A program made the translations under genes and the position numbers. From Holothuria scabra (lineage: Eukaryota; Echinodermata; Holothuroidea; Aspidochirotida; Holothuriidae), in NCBI GenBank assembly GCA_037179385.1, contig CM074195.1, positions 4,954,438 through 5,018,437 on the forward strand: a stretch of 64,000 nucleotides of DNA, written 5' to 3'. The notes under the pieces are model-generated. The model was not told the DNA's origin. It searched no databases and saw nothing but the letters and a program-made list of their open reading frames with translations. Below, piece by piece: positions 1 through 11,767 of the stretch. Numbering within the stretch: position 1 is the stretch's first letter; every line of letters starts with the position of its first letter.

Positions 1-1289
1 CTGATAATCTGGGATCATAGAGGAGGAAATTGGGTATTGAGTTTAAAGAAAAGCAAAAGACTGTCAAACTGTCCATTAAAGTGAGGATCTGATGTCATAT
101 GTGCTTGTTTTAAGATCCTGCCTAAACTGATCTTTAACGGTTCTCTCCTCCTCTTTCAAGGCGGAATAACTTTTGACGCCGTGTATTGCAATATGCCACA
201 TGTTGTCAAAACGTTCCGGCCAGACTGCTGTCAAAATAGCTAATGCTTTTACCACTGAAATAAAGCGTGAGAGAACTACAGCACAAGTCGCCTAATCCAA
301 TATAGTGAGGCCAATTCGCTCCGTCCAGGGAATTGGCATTGGCAATTGGCATTGGCAATTCCCTGCTCCGTAGTATAATTGATACTGTACAATGACGCCT
401 TGATAGTGGACGCAATGGCGCCGTGTTGCGTATCAATTTGGAAGCAGCGATTGATTCTCCAGGCCTATCACCTCAGTGGGAAACGGCCGAACCACATTTC
501 ATGGCGTTTTTCTGGAAATTTATCCGCAGGGCCCTTTCAACAAGTTAACTCCTTAAATCGTTCTTGTAGATGTAGTATTTGCTTTTCTGAAGTAGTTTTT
601 TGTTTAAAGACGGCCATGTATTGCACTTTACTGCTATTGTAAAAAGGTACCGTAGAGCATATGTACGAACTAAGTTACGGTACGCGCAGGAAATGAGTTG
701 TGAGCCATACAAGGCTTAACAAACTTGAAAGAAATTGTCAGTCGGCCAGTAATACCAAGACTGTAGTGCGGCGCACTGCAATAAGTATCGACCGCTAAGA
801 TCCTCCTTGTAAGCCCAGGAAATGCCATTTTCTACTCTTTGAGGGGCCCGGATTTTTCAAATTTACTGTTCTCTCCGCTCCAACCAATGGTGGCGATCCG
901 CCTGATGGTCTTCAGAATTTTAGTTTTATGGGAACATTTTCCTACGCTGCAAGCGAAATCTCAAAATAGCGTCTGCTTAGATCTTCCTTGCAAGCATGAG
1001 AAACGCCTTTTCCGGTTGTCTGAGAGGCACGATTTTTCAAAATTTTCTGTACGCTTCTCGCCAACTCATGGTGGTGTTCCAGCGTAGATAGTCTTTTGGG
1101 CAGTATTACTTTTTTCAGGAAAAACATCTTCAGCCCCAAAACTTAAGTGCCCCCATACGCCTATTTACAAGTATGAATTAAGTGTGTGAAAATGTTCGCA
1201 TGTGTGGTGTCTGAAAATCGAAAGCCACTAAGCAGTTTTTCTCAAAAGACGCTGAAACAATTGGTTGGACACTAAGCCTAAAACTACAT
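1..1289. other. Non-coding, repeat-derived sequence
   Basis: I see no gene here. A short compound repeat of ATTGGCATTGGCA-type units lies at about 330-363, bounded by GGGAATTGGC and GCAATTCCC so that it can fold on itself. Two related copies of a dispersed repeat follow at about 798-1096 (separate entry). The open frames are short, lack recognisable domains and overlap the repeats. Confidence 0.5.
798..1096 (+). repeat. Two tandem copies of a dispersed repeat
   Basis: Two diverged copies about 178 bases apart (about 798-912 and 975-1096) share, in order, a run like GATCCTCCTTG, a segment like GATTTTTCAAA and a segment like CCAACCAATGGTGGCG followed by GATAGTCTT. Related copies occur at about 5,890-5,995 and 62,450-62,560. 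The family has no visible coding capacity and its class is unknown. Confidence 0.55.
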
Positions 1290-1866
1290 CTAACTAGATC
1301 ATGATTTTTGTACTTTCTGTTCAAAAGAAAGAGAAACAATTAGCCATATTATGTTTAACTAAAAGTACAACCTTTGTGGAGACAGTTTCAGAATTTTGTT
1401 AATGCTAATACTAATAATACCTTATACCTTAGCCCACAGAATATGATTTTTGGCATCCTGAATGATCAAGCTGAAAACAGAGCTGTAAATGTACTGATGA
1501 TATGGTTCAAATTTTATATTTACAAGTGCAAAATGCAAAACACTACAGTATCTTGAATTTTGTTCACTTTCAAAATTATGCAAGGAGTTTGATACAATCA
1601 CTGCATTACAATGCGTGTACTTCTTCTGATATAAATACGTTCATGAGACAATGGCAGCCATGGTTTAATAGCCTTCATCTTGATTTTAATATTATGTAAC
1701 ACATTTATTTCCCCCTGTACTTCGTTTTATGTTTAATATTTTTTATAACTGTAATAACTCGCTTCGTTGTTTTGTACATATCATTGATTGAGAAGAACAA
1801 TAAAAAAAAACTTCATCAAACTAACTAACTAACTAACTAACCAGCTAACTAACTAACTAACTAACT
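1290..1866 (+). mobile_element. LINE 3' fragment (end of ORF2, 3' UTR and tail)
   Basis: The plus strand encodes, with some stops, the degraded C-terminus of a LINE ORF2. A Cys-rich block with ETISHIMF is followed by LWRQFQ-like residues, MIWFKFYIYKC and later a QWQPWF segment. Such Cys/His plus IYKC-type blocks close ORF2 in L1/Tx1-like LINEs; that assignment is by resemblance. A 3' UTR with AATAAAA at about 1,799 follows, ending in a CTAA repeat. Only the last part of the element is here, as expected from 5' truncation. The final 25 bases before the repeat resemble the ends of the tRNA-derived SINEs in this window. Confidence 0.6.
1821..1866 (+). repeat. (CTAA)n tail
   Basis: A tandem CTAA tetranucleotide interrupted once by CCAG. 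It sits directly downstream of the LINE 3' UTR and looks like that element's 3' tail. The same tetranucleotide ends several SINE copies in the window. Confidence 0.8.
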
Positions 1867-3041
1867 CGAAAGACGTTAGCTATAAAATCATTAAGAGTAG
1901 GTAGTTCAGGCAGTCATATAGGTAGTTTTAGTTTCATACATTAGGCCAATGCGCACAAGTTTACAGGAAATTTTCTAACAAGGTAATGACAGTAATGATC
2001 CCTACAATCAGTGTAATCCCTGCCCTTGTGACAAACAATTCAATCGCTACAATACAATATCGACAGCTAATCAAGAAATTCTTTCAGCTGGATCAATTCA
2101 GAGAACTTAGAATTCCGGCAAGAGTTGTGTAACGCGGCTGGGATTTTGTTTACATTTTTTCTCAAGTCAGGGAGTTGTCAGTTGCCCCGAGCCACTCCCT
2201 GCCCTGACAACTCCCTGTTCAAGTTAATACGAGCCGCGTATAGCAAGGGAGTTGTCAGGGCAGCTGACAACTCCCTGGTATAGTTAAACTTTGCCGATAG
2301 CGGGAAACACAAAGGAGAAACCATACGTGGGAAAGTAGAATGAGTCAGAAACCAGACACCGGAAGCCGACGTCAGGCAGGCACATACATAACTGCTGTAT
2401 AGCATTGCACTGGGGAACTCTGATTGGTTATTCTCGTCTCCCTATCCCCAGTAAGGAAAGATTTGCACTATACGAAGCTGCACGCAAGTGGGAGGGGCAC
2501 ACGAATAACAACCGGTGATTGGGTATCGCGCGTGATATAAAACAAGACATGTGGAGCTGTAAGAGGGCGCTTAGAGAATTGGACGGATGAACGAGTGCCT
2601 TAATGAGAGACGGGTAACTGCGAACGAAAAAGGAGAGGGAGAAAAACTATCAGAATTGTACGTTTTAGCGATAGAGGAGAGATTGTGTACCGATTGTGTG
2701 AAAAATAAGCTACAGGCTGTGCCGAACAGAACACGAACAAAAAAGAAATAATCAGAAATAGAAGTAACCGACTGGAAAGCAAGATTTGTCATTGTTGAGC
2801 CTTTAAATTATGGAATAAAGCTGTTAATTTGCACTAGCGTAATTTGAATTACGCTAGTTAGGTCCCCGGTATTGCATTGATTAAAGTAATTTTCGGATTA
2901 GGAAAAGTTGTACATTATTTATTCTATAAGTGGTCGGGGGACTGATAACATTTTTTTATTTGCTGCTTTAGAGTTAATCGCCTTTCATATGTGGATAGGG
3001 GGAATATTAATAAATAAATATATGAAGAAAATATAAATAAC
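1867..3041. other. Non-coding; inverted repeats and a possible solo LTR
   Basis: No gene is visible. At 2,168-2,277 the motif GGGAGTTGTCAG and its complement alternate several times; the last pair forms a 12-base-pair stem around a five-base loop. TATAAAAC at about 2,536 and AATAAAG at about 2,812 lie 275 bases apart, an arrangement compatible with a solo LTR, but terminal TG/CA and a target duplication were not found. A near-perfect hairpin with 12-bp arms lies at 2,833-2,858. Confidence 0.4.
2833..2858. repeat. 12-bp-arm hairpin
   Basis: The arms ACTAGCGTAATT and AATTACGCTAGT flank a two-base loop. It follows an AATAAA motif by about 15 bases. The function is unknown; it may be the relic tip of a small inverted-repeat element. 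Confidence 0.7.
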
Positions 3042-3345
3042 AGGGCAAAAATATTCTAAGTCCAACTTACCTCCGATGTCGAAGTAAGGAAGTCTCTCTA
3101 TATAAGAACGACATTGTGTGTACTACCCAGGCTGCCAGATTATGTTTGGGGCAAAAATATATTTAGTCCAACTTGTCTACCTAGGAGTGGCTCCGTCGAT
3201 CCGATGTCGAAGTAAGGAGGTCCTTCTATTTAAGAACGACACTGTGTGTAAAACCCAGATTGGGTTTGAGGACAAAAATATATAAAGTCCAACTTGTCTG
3301 CCTCGGAGTGACTCAACGGATCCGATTTCAAAGTGAGGCATGGGC
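3042..3345 (+). repeat. Tandem repeat, about 107-121-bp unit, 2.5 copies
   Basis: Three starts of the same unit are visible at about 3,043, 3,150 and 3,271, each with CAAAAATAT and then AGTCCAACTT. Two units also carry TCCGATGTCGAAGTAAGGA and then AAGAACGACA with TGTGTGTA. Copies differ by indels and substitutions, so the array is not recent. Confidence 0.75.
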
Positions 3346-6300
3346 GTTGATTATGATTTTTGAGTGGAGGGGACACTTACATAAAATCCCCCCCCCCCCC
3401 ACAAGCACACACTTTTTGTGACCTGAAACTTAAAAGTTAGGTAATACGGAAAATACTGTACATGTAGGTTATGAAAGATGTGCCCTACCAATTACGATCG
3501 ATTACTCTACTAATAATTAGGCTACACGTTTATACTTTGCAAGTCCCCAAAATTTCCTCGCGTTCCACGCGCTTGCAGTCCTTTCACTTTCATATCAAAC
3601 ATACATTATTTATCTTTCTCTATATGGTTATGTCGATTGTTCGAGTGCATAGGACAGCATGCATGGTTATGAAGGAGCACAACATTTAGGAATTTCAAGA
3701 AGAGGAATTGTTCCATACTATGTTTTAATGAAATTTGTAATCTTTAGTGAATGACCAGCCTGACAGGCTTAACACATTTTAAAGAAAACGTCTCGGTGTA
3801 CAGTCTGCATGCAGCTTTTTCAGAAAAATAAATGATTTCAAATGCAAAATTTCGACACGAGCACATCACATATTCGTATAGCGATTCGATTATTTCGTAT
3901 CCGGCATGTTTAGACCATTAATAGAGAAGTAAAATCACACTGAATTTAGCTAGATTAGAGACTTCAATCTGGAATTAGAGCAGTGGCAGATCCAGGGGGG
4001 AGGGGTCACCGACGTTCGGAAACCCCACCACCACCACCTCAAATTCCCCGATTCGCCCTTTTTCAAATTTGGTTTTGTTTTTTATATTATTGAAAAAGAA
4101 AAAAACAGTTTCACAGGTAGTGACAGTTGTCCAGAAGATTTTGGTTGCCTCCATCCAGCGTCCTCCAATCCGTAGTTAAACTCTAGCAATGTATCGCAGA
4201 CACTTCCGGCAATAAATTTGACTACGGCTACTGCTCCTATCACCGAAACCCCAATAACAACGCAATCGTTTTTACAGAGTTGTAACCACTATCTGCATGG
4301 CAGTCATGCATTCTAATCACCTTATTCCTGGAACCGCCTGTAGTATGCGTGGACTATCAAAAGTGATGCCAAGGACGCAGATATAAGGTCTCAATCACTA
4401 GTTAACACGAGCGTCGGGTCATCATTAACGTTATGACTTATGAGGGTGTCATTGACACGTAGCGTAATCGTCGCGAATGAGCTATATGCAAGGAGCAATA
4501 TGCCCAGCAGAAAACGAAGGGCCCGGCTTCAAAAGGGCGGCCTAGAGCAGGTGGATAAGAAATGCCGCAAGCTAACTTCATTTTTGCGGTGAGTAGTGTG
4601 ACGCTGTATAAGCTCATTCGAATGTTTTATCAGAATTAACTTTTTTGAGGAGTTATCTGGTTCACAAGCCTTCGTAACAGCATTAATCCGCTACTCGAAT
4701 ATTACGAATATTACCACGCGTAGTGGAAATCTAAAGCGCAAACATTTCAGGAAGCGGACGTCAGTTCGACGACGAGAACTGTGTGTTAAGACGTCGCGTC
4801 TCCCTGGCCACGTGGTATTATCTTAAGCCCCTTATGAAGCCCGGCACAAACCGCCACGACTACCGAAGACTCCGTCGTGGACAATTTGCATAAGTCGTGG
4901 ACACTTCGTTGGTAGTCATGGCCGTGTGACCCGGAATTTAAAGCGCACCGATTGCATCCAACTACGATTGAAAATGTTTAATCGGACCGGCGGCTAATGA
5001 CACGACGGAACTCTAGTGGTGAAACTGGCCACACCTCCAAGACTACAGCCGACGCTACGTCTTGAAGCTTGGTGTAGTCAGCTGTCGTGGCAGTGTGTAT
5101 CGGGCTTACACACTATGCGACTCTCTGCGACGCAGGCTCCTTGCGACGAGATTACTCAGACACGTCGCAAAGAGTGGAATGCTTGCAACGAGAATCTGGC
5201 ACTGTAACAGCTTGCCCCTGTAACAACTAGCGCTCCCTCCTACTCCAAAAAGTGGGGCTGTCGGGAAGAACTTCGAAGTGGGTGCTGAATATATTCTTAT
5301 CGGTCCAATGCAAATTCAGCTCAAAAGATTCGAAAGTGCCGTTTCCGGTAGCCTGCTGTTAGCAGGCTATTGTGTTTGGGTTTCAACTACTACATTCAAA
5401 AAAAAAAAAATCTTACTTTCGCTACTCTAAATAATACTATGAGTCTTTCAACGGCTTCACTGTTGAACAGCCCACGTTTCCAACTAAGTCACATGGCATA
5501 CCTACGGTATACAATAGCCCGCCAACTTTCTAGCGAATCTCATTTACGACCACCAAATATGAAGTCACGACGACAATTAAAATACTAAATTATATCTCGC
5601 GTAATAGGTAATATTTATGCATCGAACGTATGTCCTGGTACACATTTTCCACCTACAAAAGCTAATTAGGTTGTTCGCCGTTCGTTGTATCAGTTGTATG
5701 TACCAAAATACACTATTCATACTTGTTTCGTGCAACACGTGACCATCTCATGTTTACTAATTCGTCCCGAAAAATGCGGGATTCCTGTTAATGGAAACCG
5801 GACGAAGGTTTGCAGACTCTGTATATTATACTGTTTAGAGAGGTGTATTATGATTTTGAGTGAGCGCCATCTTCCGGCTACTACAGAGTCTGCTCCGCAG
5901 GCTACGTTTCCGGCCATCTGGAGATTTTGTAAAGCCAAAAATACGCTCCACGCCAACTAATGGTGGCGCTTCTCGTAGATAGTCCTGCTGGCACTCAGCT
6001 CCCTCCCCCTCCAATATTTTTTTTCGTTCGACCACGCCTAGATAAATTGCGTAATCGTTGACATTTGTGGGAAAAATTTTCAAAATGAATGTGCCCTTTC
6101 TATGGTTGGACCCTCCCTCAAAAAAGATCCTAGATCCGCCCTGTAGAGGTACACCTCCATCCTCTGTCTGCAGAAAGTGTATGATGAGGTGCCGTTCTAA
6201 ACTTCAAAAGGGCATATTTTAATGTTTTTTGTATCAACAGTCTTACACCGGTAGGTTTGTGCAACGGTGTCTCAGTAACACCAGTGGGTACCACCCCCCT

Positions 6301-7261
6301 CGATCTGTGATTTTCCTGCAGTAGATTAAAGTGTGCTTTGATCAGTTTATGGATTTTACCTTCTTTCATCAAAAATGGTTCCTTACTATTAGAACTTTTG
6401 TACAGATCCTTAAATTATTTATTTAATTTCTTTTAATTATTTAAATTCACATTGACCGTATAGTAATTACCCACACTTTCAAGACCATGTTTTGAAAACT
6501 TTGGAGTTTCCTAGTAACTCAAAATATTGAAACATGCAGCACTATTTTGCATCTGGGCCCCCTTTTCTCAGACACCCAGTGACGTAGCTACAAAAGGGCA
6601 GGGCGGCTCTGAAGAAATGAAGGATTCGGAAATTTGCCATTTGTGAAACCAGTCTACAACTGTTGTGATTTTGACAACTCATGAAATTTCGAATATAAGC
6701 CCTTGACTCAAAAGATTTCGTCGGAGAGCCTCATTTCGTAAGCGTTGGGTAACATTATGTAGCAACAACGATCTTTGGTCGCCGCTCAATCTCAGATTTG
6801 CCAACAGGATAAACAAATTCTTCAGTAATCACCCAATTTTTCAAACTTTTCTGCAATACAAGCTCCATCTTTTCAAATATGCGAAAAAGGATGAAAGTTT
6901 CAGCCCGCTTCGCGCGCCGCAAACCACGTCACTAGTACAGTGGTGTTCACACTTAAAAATCGTAAAATAAGGATGCTTTTGTCGTAGTGACGAATGCATT
7001 TTTTGCCGTAATCTGTTCACCTCAGCTTTAAAAATTGCAACGACTTTGTAAAATATATTCGACACTCATACACACACAGTACAGCCATTAGCAAGCAACC
7101 GGACACATGTACCATGAGAAAAGACAGTTCGATACTTTTCAACCAAAGATTGCCGTTTTTAAACCAACTGTTTGATGAAAATCTGTCAGGCGCTGAAGGG
7201 GGGGGGGGGGCGCAAGCTAAAAAGAGGCTGCAGCCACAGAGGCGCTACGCAGGCTAGCTAG
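3346..7261. other. Non-coding stretch with degenerate repeats
   Basis: No supported gene. Homopolymer runs occur at about 3,388 (C) and 7,200 (G). A palindromic MITE-like unit lies near 4,835-4,940, and a copy of the dispersed repeat also seen at 0.8-1.1 kb lies at about 5,890-5,995. The longest open frames (about 90 codons) have no recognisable motifs and overlap one another on opposite strands. Confidence 0.5.
4835..4940. repeat. Palindromic MITE-like unit
   Basis: CCACGACTACC near 4,852 pairs imperfectly with GGTAGTCATGG near 4,910. The outer flanks AAGCCCGGCACA and TGTGACCCGGAATT are also roughly complementary, giving an imperfect 100-base hairpin. The layout is that of a small non-autonomous inverted-repeat element; the superfamily is not assignable. 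Confidence 0.45.
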
Positions 7262-7575
7262 TTGCCTGAGACTAACAGCTAACCCAGGAGTTGTTGCCTA
7301 AGGCGCTGGGCTGATCCAGGAGGCGTTGCCGGAGGCTAAGGGCTGATCCAGGGGCGTTTTCTGAGGCTGAGGGCTGATCCGGGCGTTGCGTGGGACAGAG
7401 GGCTGGTCCAGGAGTTGTTGCCTGAGACGGTGAGCTGATCCAGAAGGCGTTGCTTGAGGCTAGAGGTTGGTACAGGGGGTCTTGCTGAGACCGAGTCCTG
7501 ATCCAGGAGGTTCTGCCTGAGACCGAGGACTGATCTGAGAGTCGCTGCCTAAGACGGTGGGCCACCCCAGAAGGA
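7262..7575 (+). repeat. Minisatellite, about 32-bp unit
   Basis: About nine copies of a 31-33-base GC-rich unit, roughly CTGATCCAGGAGGCGTTGCC followed by TGAGRCNGAGGG. Starts recur near 7,312, 7,345, 7,374, 7,402, 7,433, 7,466, 7,498 and 7,530. A minus-strand open frame of 132 codons crosses it, but its repetitive Ser/Pro/Gln-rich translation simply reflects the repeat, so it is not annotated as a gene. Confidence 0.75.
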
Positions 7576-9611
7576 GGATTGCACAGAAGGACGGCTGGAG
7601 ACTGATCATTGACATCGTGTTGTCTGAGACGTCTGGGGACGCAGGGGACTTTGCGTTCTAATTTTACCACTTGATTTATGGTTCGTTTTTATTTTCTTGA
7701 TATTTTTGTACATATATGTTTTGATAGGTATAATTTGATGGCAGCATTTCTGTGAATTATATTTGAGAAACTTGAAAAGCCGTGTTCTGTCTTAATTTCA
7801 TTAAGTAAGCAGTTTGTAAATTTATGTCGATTCCCGAACCGCATATTAGTTGGCGGCGCGTTACAGTTTGCAAAAGAGTCACATTCACTTATAGGCATAT
7901 TTTCAAGTCCGATGTATAGTTTGCTCCTTCAAATAATACAAAATCATATAATCCATGGGTGGTAATAAATTTTATAGGTGGCTCAACGGACAGGGGCAGG
8001 TGAGAGGGGCTACCCCGTCAAACATACACACAGACGCACACCACTGAAATTTTGGGGACGTGAAGATGAACAATGTTAAAAGGTGGAGTGTTAAAAACCG
8101 ACTATAGAGGAGAGTGGAATGGGAAGTTGGTGGGCGGTTATTGGGAAATATTTGCTTTACAAGTGGCGAATAATGGCGCTCTGCTTAAATTAGAAAATTC
8201 TGTTCCTAAAAACTGGGTGTCCGTCATGAATTGGTCCTCTTTAAAAGAATAGTCCATAGTCAAATTCGTGTTTGAAATGTTAAAGAGGGATATTTGTTTA
8301 AGCATACTGGTGAAAGTTCCGTTCATTTCCCATGTTCGGTTCTCGAGATATTAACGTTTGAAGTTGACACATTTTCTACAAAAAGCAGTGCCGTAGTCGA
8401 GTCAGGAGTCATGAGTCCGGCAATTTTTAACTTTCAAGGACTCGAGTCCGGACTCGGACTCGGGTCCCTGTACTTTTTCAATGGGGAAAATCAGCCTCTC
8501 TTGCAGAGTCCTTCAAATTCTGAAATCACTCCGGACTTGACTATAGCCCTGACGAAAGGTGAATTTGAGGCAAATAGGTGTCGGGTGTCGTGAATTCACA
8601 TTTGTTGACCAGCAGGCCAAACTTACTTTGCAACAGGTAAATCTCTGAGTTAATCGAAGCCCACGGCTTCGATTGTACGATTTCCAGACTTACTCGGGTG
8701 CTTTTCCGCCTACTTATGTGGCTCGTCCCTAGTTACATTTTCTTATCTTACGTATATATTTATCTGCCGTATATTGGCACGCGATCTCTGCAGACGTATC
8801 ACGCCCTTGGTGAACTACGCAGGGCGATTGCGCCACGTTGTTTTCCAGTGTTTCCATGAACAGGGGGAATTTTCAATATCATGGTCTCATATTGCCATTG
8901 CGGCTCCCTGAATCGAGTACTAGCCTGTACTAGTGCATTTAATACCGTGTGTAGTGTAAATTGAGGACACACAGCTAGAGGCTAGGCCTCTCCTGCGCCT
9001 ATGTCACTTCCTGACATTGACATGGAATGTAGACTTTCCTTCGGTTTTCCAGCAAGTTGTTTTTGGGATCAATGTGGGCCGAGGGTTGGGGTTACTACAG
9101 CATTAGGGCAAGTCGTTTTAAGGGTTAAGTTAGGGATAAGGGTTATTGTTCCTTACACTCTGCGGCACCCTCACCTATCATGCGCAGCCGAATTCAGGTG
9201 CATGGTCGGGGGGGGGGGGGCAAATGGTGAATTCCACAAACTGAAATGGACAGGGGCCGGTACCTGGACACCAAAAATTTTCCCCATCAAACTGACTCAC
9301 TGAAAAATCATGCCTCATAATACCACCAATGGGAAGGTACTAGATGATGTAACTGAGTTAGGGGTAGGCCTCTGTCAGGAATTCAAATGCCGGTTGTTTG
9401 TAGTTGGGCCTTCAACTTGAATTGAAGAAAAAATGATATTGAAGTTAGTAACACTACGTTGCCAATGGTTCAGCTAATTTGCTATCCTGAATGAGGCCCC
9501 TTTGGAAAATGTTTGCTTTTAGCCTTATAGGAGAGAAAAGATGTAAAATGGTGCTATTTGAAAACATGTGGAAGCATATTGAAACACGTATAACGGTCGT
9601 CAGTGGTGGAA

Positions 9612-9926
9612 TTAAGCTCCTACTACTGCTCGGACAAACTCGGTCAGATTACTGACTTCCGACTGGGATTTCCCCTGACTTGCTGATTTTCCCCGACTAG
9701 GACTACATCCAGAAGTGCATGGGGGCATGCCGTACATGATGCCCCAGCCAACCATCTTATGGGGAAAGTGAAGTTTATATAGTTGATCCACCTCTTGTGC
9801 AATCACATGGGTCTCTATATAGTCCCCGATATCATATTGGCCCCCGAATAGTCTCATTGACGGTCTTCCTAGCAACTCATCGGAATTAGGATAAGGATGT
9901 TGGTAGTAGGTTATGATAGGGTCAAG
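9612..9926 (-). CDS. Unassigned open frame, possible terminal exon
   Basis: An uninterrupted minus-strand frame of about 104 codons runs from just after an upstream TGA to a TAA at 9,612. Composition is protein-like rather than repetitive: aromatic- and Gly-rich early (FGGQYDIGDYIETH, then YKLHFPHKMVGWGIMYG), then a Ser/Lys/Gln-rich segment and a hydrophobic end. I do not recognise the family. No clear acceptor or start codon context was found, so it could be a terminal exon, a pseudogene piece or chance. Nothing nearby suggests a role. Confidence 0.25.
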   Translation of the reverse strand, partial: LDPIITYYQHPYPNSDELLGRPSMRLFGGQYDIGDYIETHVIAQEVDQLYKLHFPHKMVGWGIMYGMPPCTSGCSPSRGKSASQGKSQSEVSNLTEFVRAVVGA

Positions 9927-10201
9927 TCAATGAGTTCGGGAAAGGGGGCACAATCGCGTGAAAACCTAATGTCGGACCAATATCAGATGCAACAAGATTA
10001 CTTGCTCGCATCTGGCACACATCGGATTTCAATTCACATTTCACATTTCAAGATCTTGGAATAATTAAGTGCTCTTCAGCCATTTCAAAACTTACTTGTC
10101 CAAACCCAACCAAACTAGCCATTTCCGAGTGTTCAACAGAGACCGATCCCCAATTCAAGGGTCGGGGGCTTCGATATGTACTTGCCTGCAAGTACGTAGC
10201 C

Positions 10202-11032
10202 TGTCTAGTTTCTTCTTATTTCTCTTCAAAGTATCTTATTATAAGATACTTTGAAGGGAAATAAGAGAAATAAGAGTAAATTTTAGGACTTTAATGTTGC
10301 ATTATTATATATGGTAAACCAAACAGTTACTGCTCGCAAATAAATTTCACATTTGAGGATTAAAAAAACATTGCCACATGATTCTCATGTGGGATAATGG
10401 GCAAATCGTATAACGAAGGCTTAAGTAGGGGATCCTGCGTAGTATCCAGAAACAAAAAAGGAGAGAGTTTCCAGTTGATTTTAAATGATTGTATTTGATG
10501 ATTTGGCTCCGCAAAAAAATGATCAAGTTTTAATTAATTCGGCCGGCCTAATATTAATCAATATCTACAGCTCACTCAAGTGCTCCTCGTCTGAAGTCTT
10601 TTGCACGAGTGTCCAGCTTGCGAGCTCGGTCTTGAGAACCTCGTGCGAGATCCGAACACCTGCAGTCCCCTGATTGGTCAAAAGTTATGACGCACCCATG
10701 TAAATAAGTATCATGATATAAATGACCAATGAGGAGGCTGCAAAGGGTGGAATTGGCCACGCCTTGAAAATATGGGTTACAGTGTGCACGTGGAACTACG
10801 GCAATGTGATATGTCACGTCCATCGGTAACACGTGATGGGAAACAGGAAGGGCCCTGGGAATCTAGAACAAAAGGAAGGGAGAGTTGCGCGTAAACAAGA
10901 TGGCGTCTGCTAAAGGTCATGGAGAGTGCACCATACTACATAACACTCAGTTAAGAGCCAATCATGAAACAGAGCAGTATGCTACTTACACTACTTCAAG
11001 TTGGGGTGATTACATTTCCAGTTTAAAATCGG
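10202..11032 (+). repeat. 250-bp dispersed repeat, split and rearranged copy
   Basis: The 5' part (about 10,202-10,420) contains the family hallmarks CTTATTTCTCTTCAAAGTA, GGTAAACCAA and AATTTCACATTTGA. The 3' part (about 10,957-11,030) contains CCAATCATGA and CACTACTTCAA. About 540 bases of unrelated sequence separate them. Better copies lie at 15,395-15,655 and 55,720-55,975. Confidence 0.6.
10214..10266. repeat. Long hairpin, 25-bp arms
   Basis: The arms at 10,214-10,238 and 10,242-10,266 are complementary at 24 of 25 positions around a three-base loop. The arm sequence is the CTTCAAAGTATCTTA segment of the 250-bp dispersed repeat, so part of that repeat was duplicated in inverted orientation here. 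Confidence 0.85.
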
Positions 11033-11160
11033 TCTCGTCGCACTAAAATAGGAGAATTTCTGGTTACTTCAGGCCTAGCACTTTACGAGTTGAAAACTTT
11101 CAAACAGCCTGGCACTCACTAGTTAGTTACCCCACGATGAGTGTATCGTCGAGGAAGCTA

Positions 11161-11195
11161 GCACGTGGCACGTGGCACGTGGCACGTGGCACGTG
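11161..11195 (+). promoter_or_regulatory. Five tandem CACGTG E-boxes
   Basis: A 7-base unit GGCACGT is repeated so that CACGTG occurs at 11,162, 11,169, 11,176, 11,183 and 11,190. CACGTG is the core bound by bHLH-zip factors such as USF, MYC/MAX and MITF/TFE proteins. Whether it acts here is unknown; the nearest supported host gene starts about 15 kb away, and a tandem repeat can create such sites by chance. Confidence 0.35.
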
Positions 11196-11767
11196 ATGAC
11201 ATTGACATGGCCTTAGTCATGGCCTTAGTGTGGAATCGTAGGCTACTGCATGGAAACACCAAAGAAGTAGTATATAGTCCCTGTCCCCCACCCCATTGTT
11301 TTACTCAAAGGATGACGTCAGTATCATGTGTCCTCAGGACTCAAAATCCATATTGTCCATGCCTTGAGAGTTGGGAACTGGCAGTTTCATTCGAGGTAGC
11401 GATTGGGTAATTAATTGTATGTCTGTTTGACTTGCACACTAAACTGTACTACTTCCGTGCCCGGCCCTAGCTGATCGTAAAAGTATTTCAACCGGGATAT
11501 GCCACCCACTCTGGTCGTAGCCCACAATGTGGGCTTTTATCGCACTGTCAAATTTCCAAAATTTTGAGCTAGAGATCCTTGAATGGTAGATATATATGTG
11601 TTTCCCTCTACTCAAAAATCGCTACTCAAAGACCGCATTTCACAAGCGGAGTAACACAATGAAAAACTGGCACTAAAACTGGTCAAATTGCTTTGAATTT
11701 TGCACAGTCTGTGTTTCAACCCATTGTCTAAAAAATCCAAACGAAAAATGATAATATTTCATAAGTT

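Larger units (their letters stand above)
7576..11767. other. Non-coding stretch with repeats
   Basis: Apart from one unassigned minus-strand open frame near 9.6-9.9 kb, I find no gene. The stretch holds a GAGTCC-rich low-complexity patch at 8,395-8,475, a G run at 9,209, a rearranged copy of a 250-bp dispersed repeat (10.2-11.03 kb) and tandem CACGTG motifs at 11.16 kb. Confidence 0.5.

Noticed and set aside
1821..1866. Telomere-like or CRISPR-like short repeat
   Set aside because: CTAA tetranucleotides without spacers, directly after a LINE 3' UTR; this is a retroelement tail in a eukaryotic genome.
7272..7670. 132-codon minus-strand frame, Ser/Pro/Gln-rich
   Set aside because: It lies over a 32-bp minisatellite; the repetitive translation follows from the DNA repeat and there is no domain or splice context.
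8294..8593. 99-codon plus-strand frame
   Set aside because: It covers a GAGTCCGGACTC low-complexity patch, has no recognisable motif and no exon borders.
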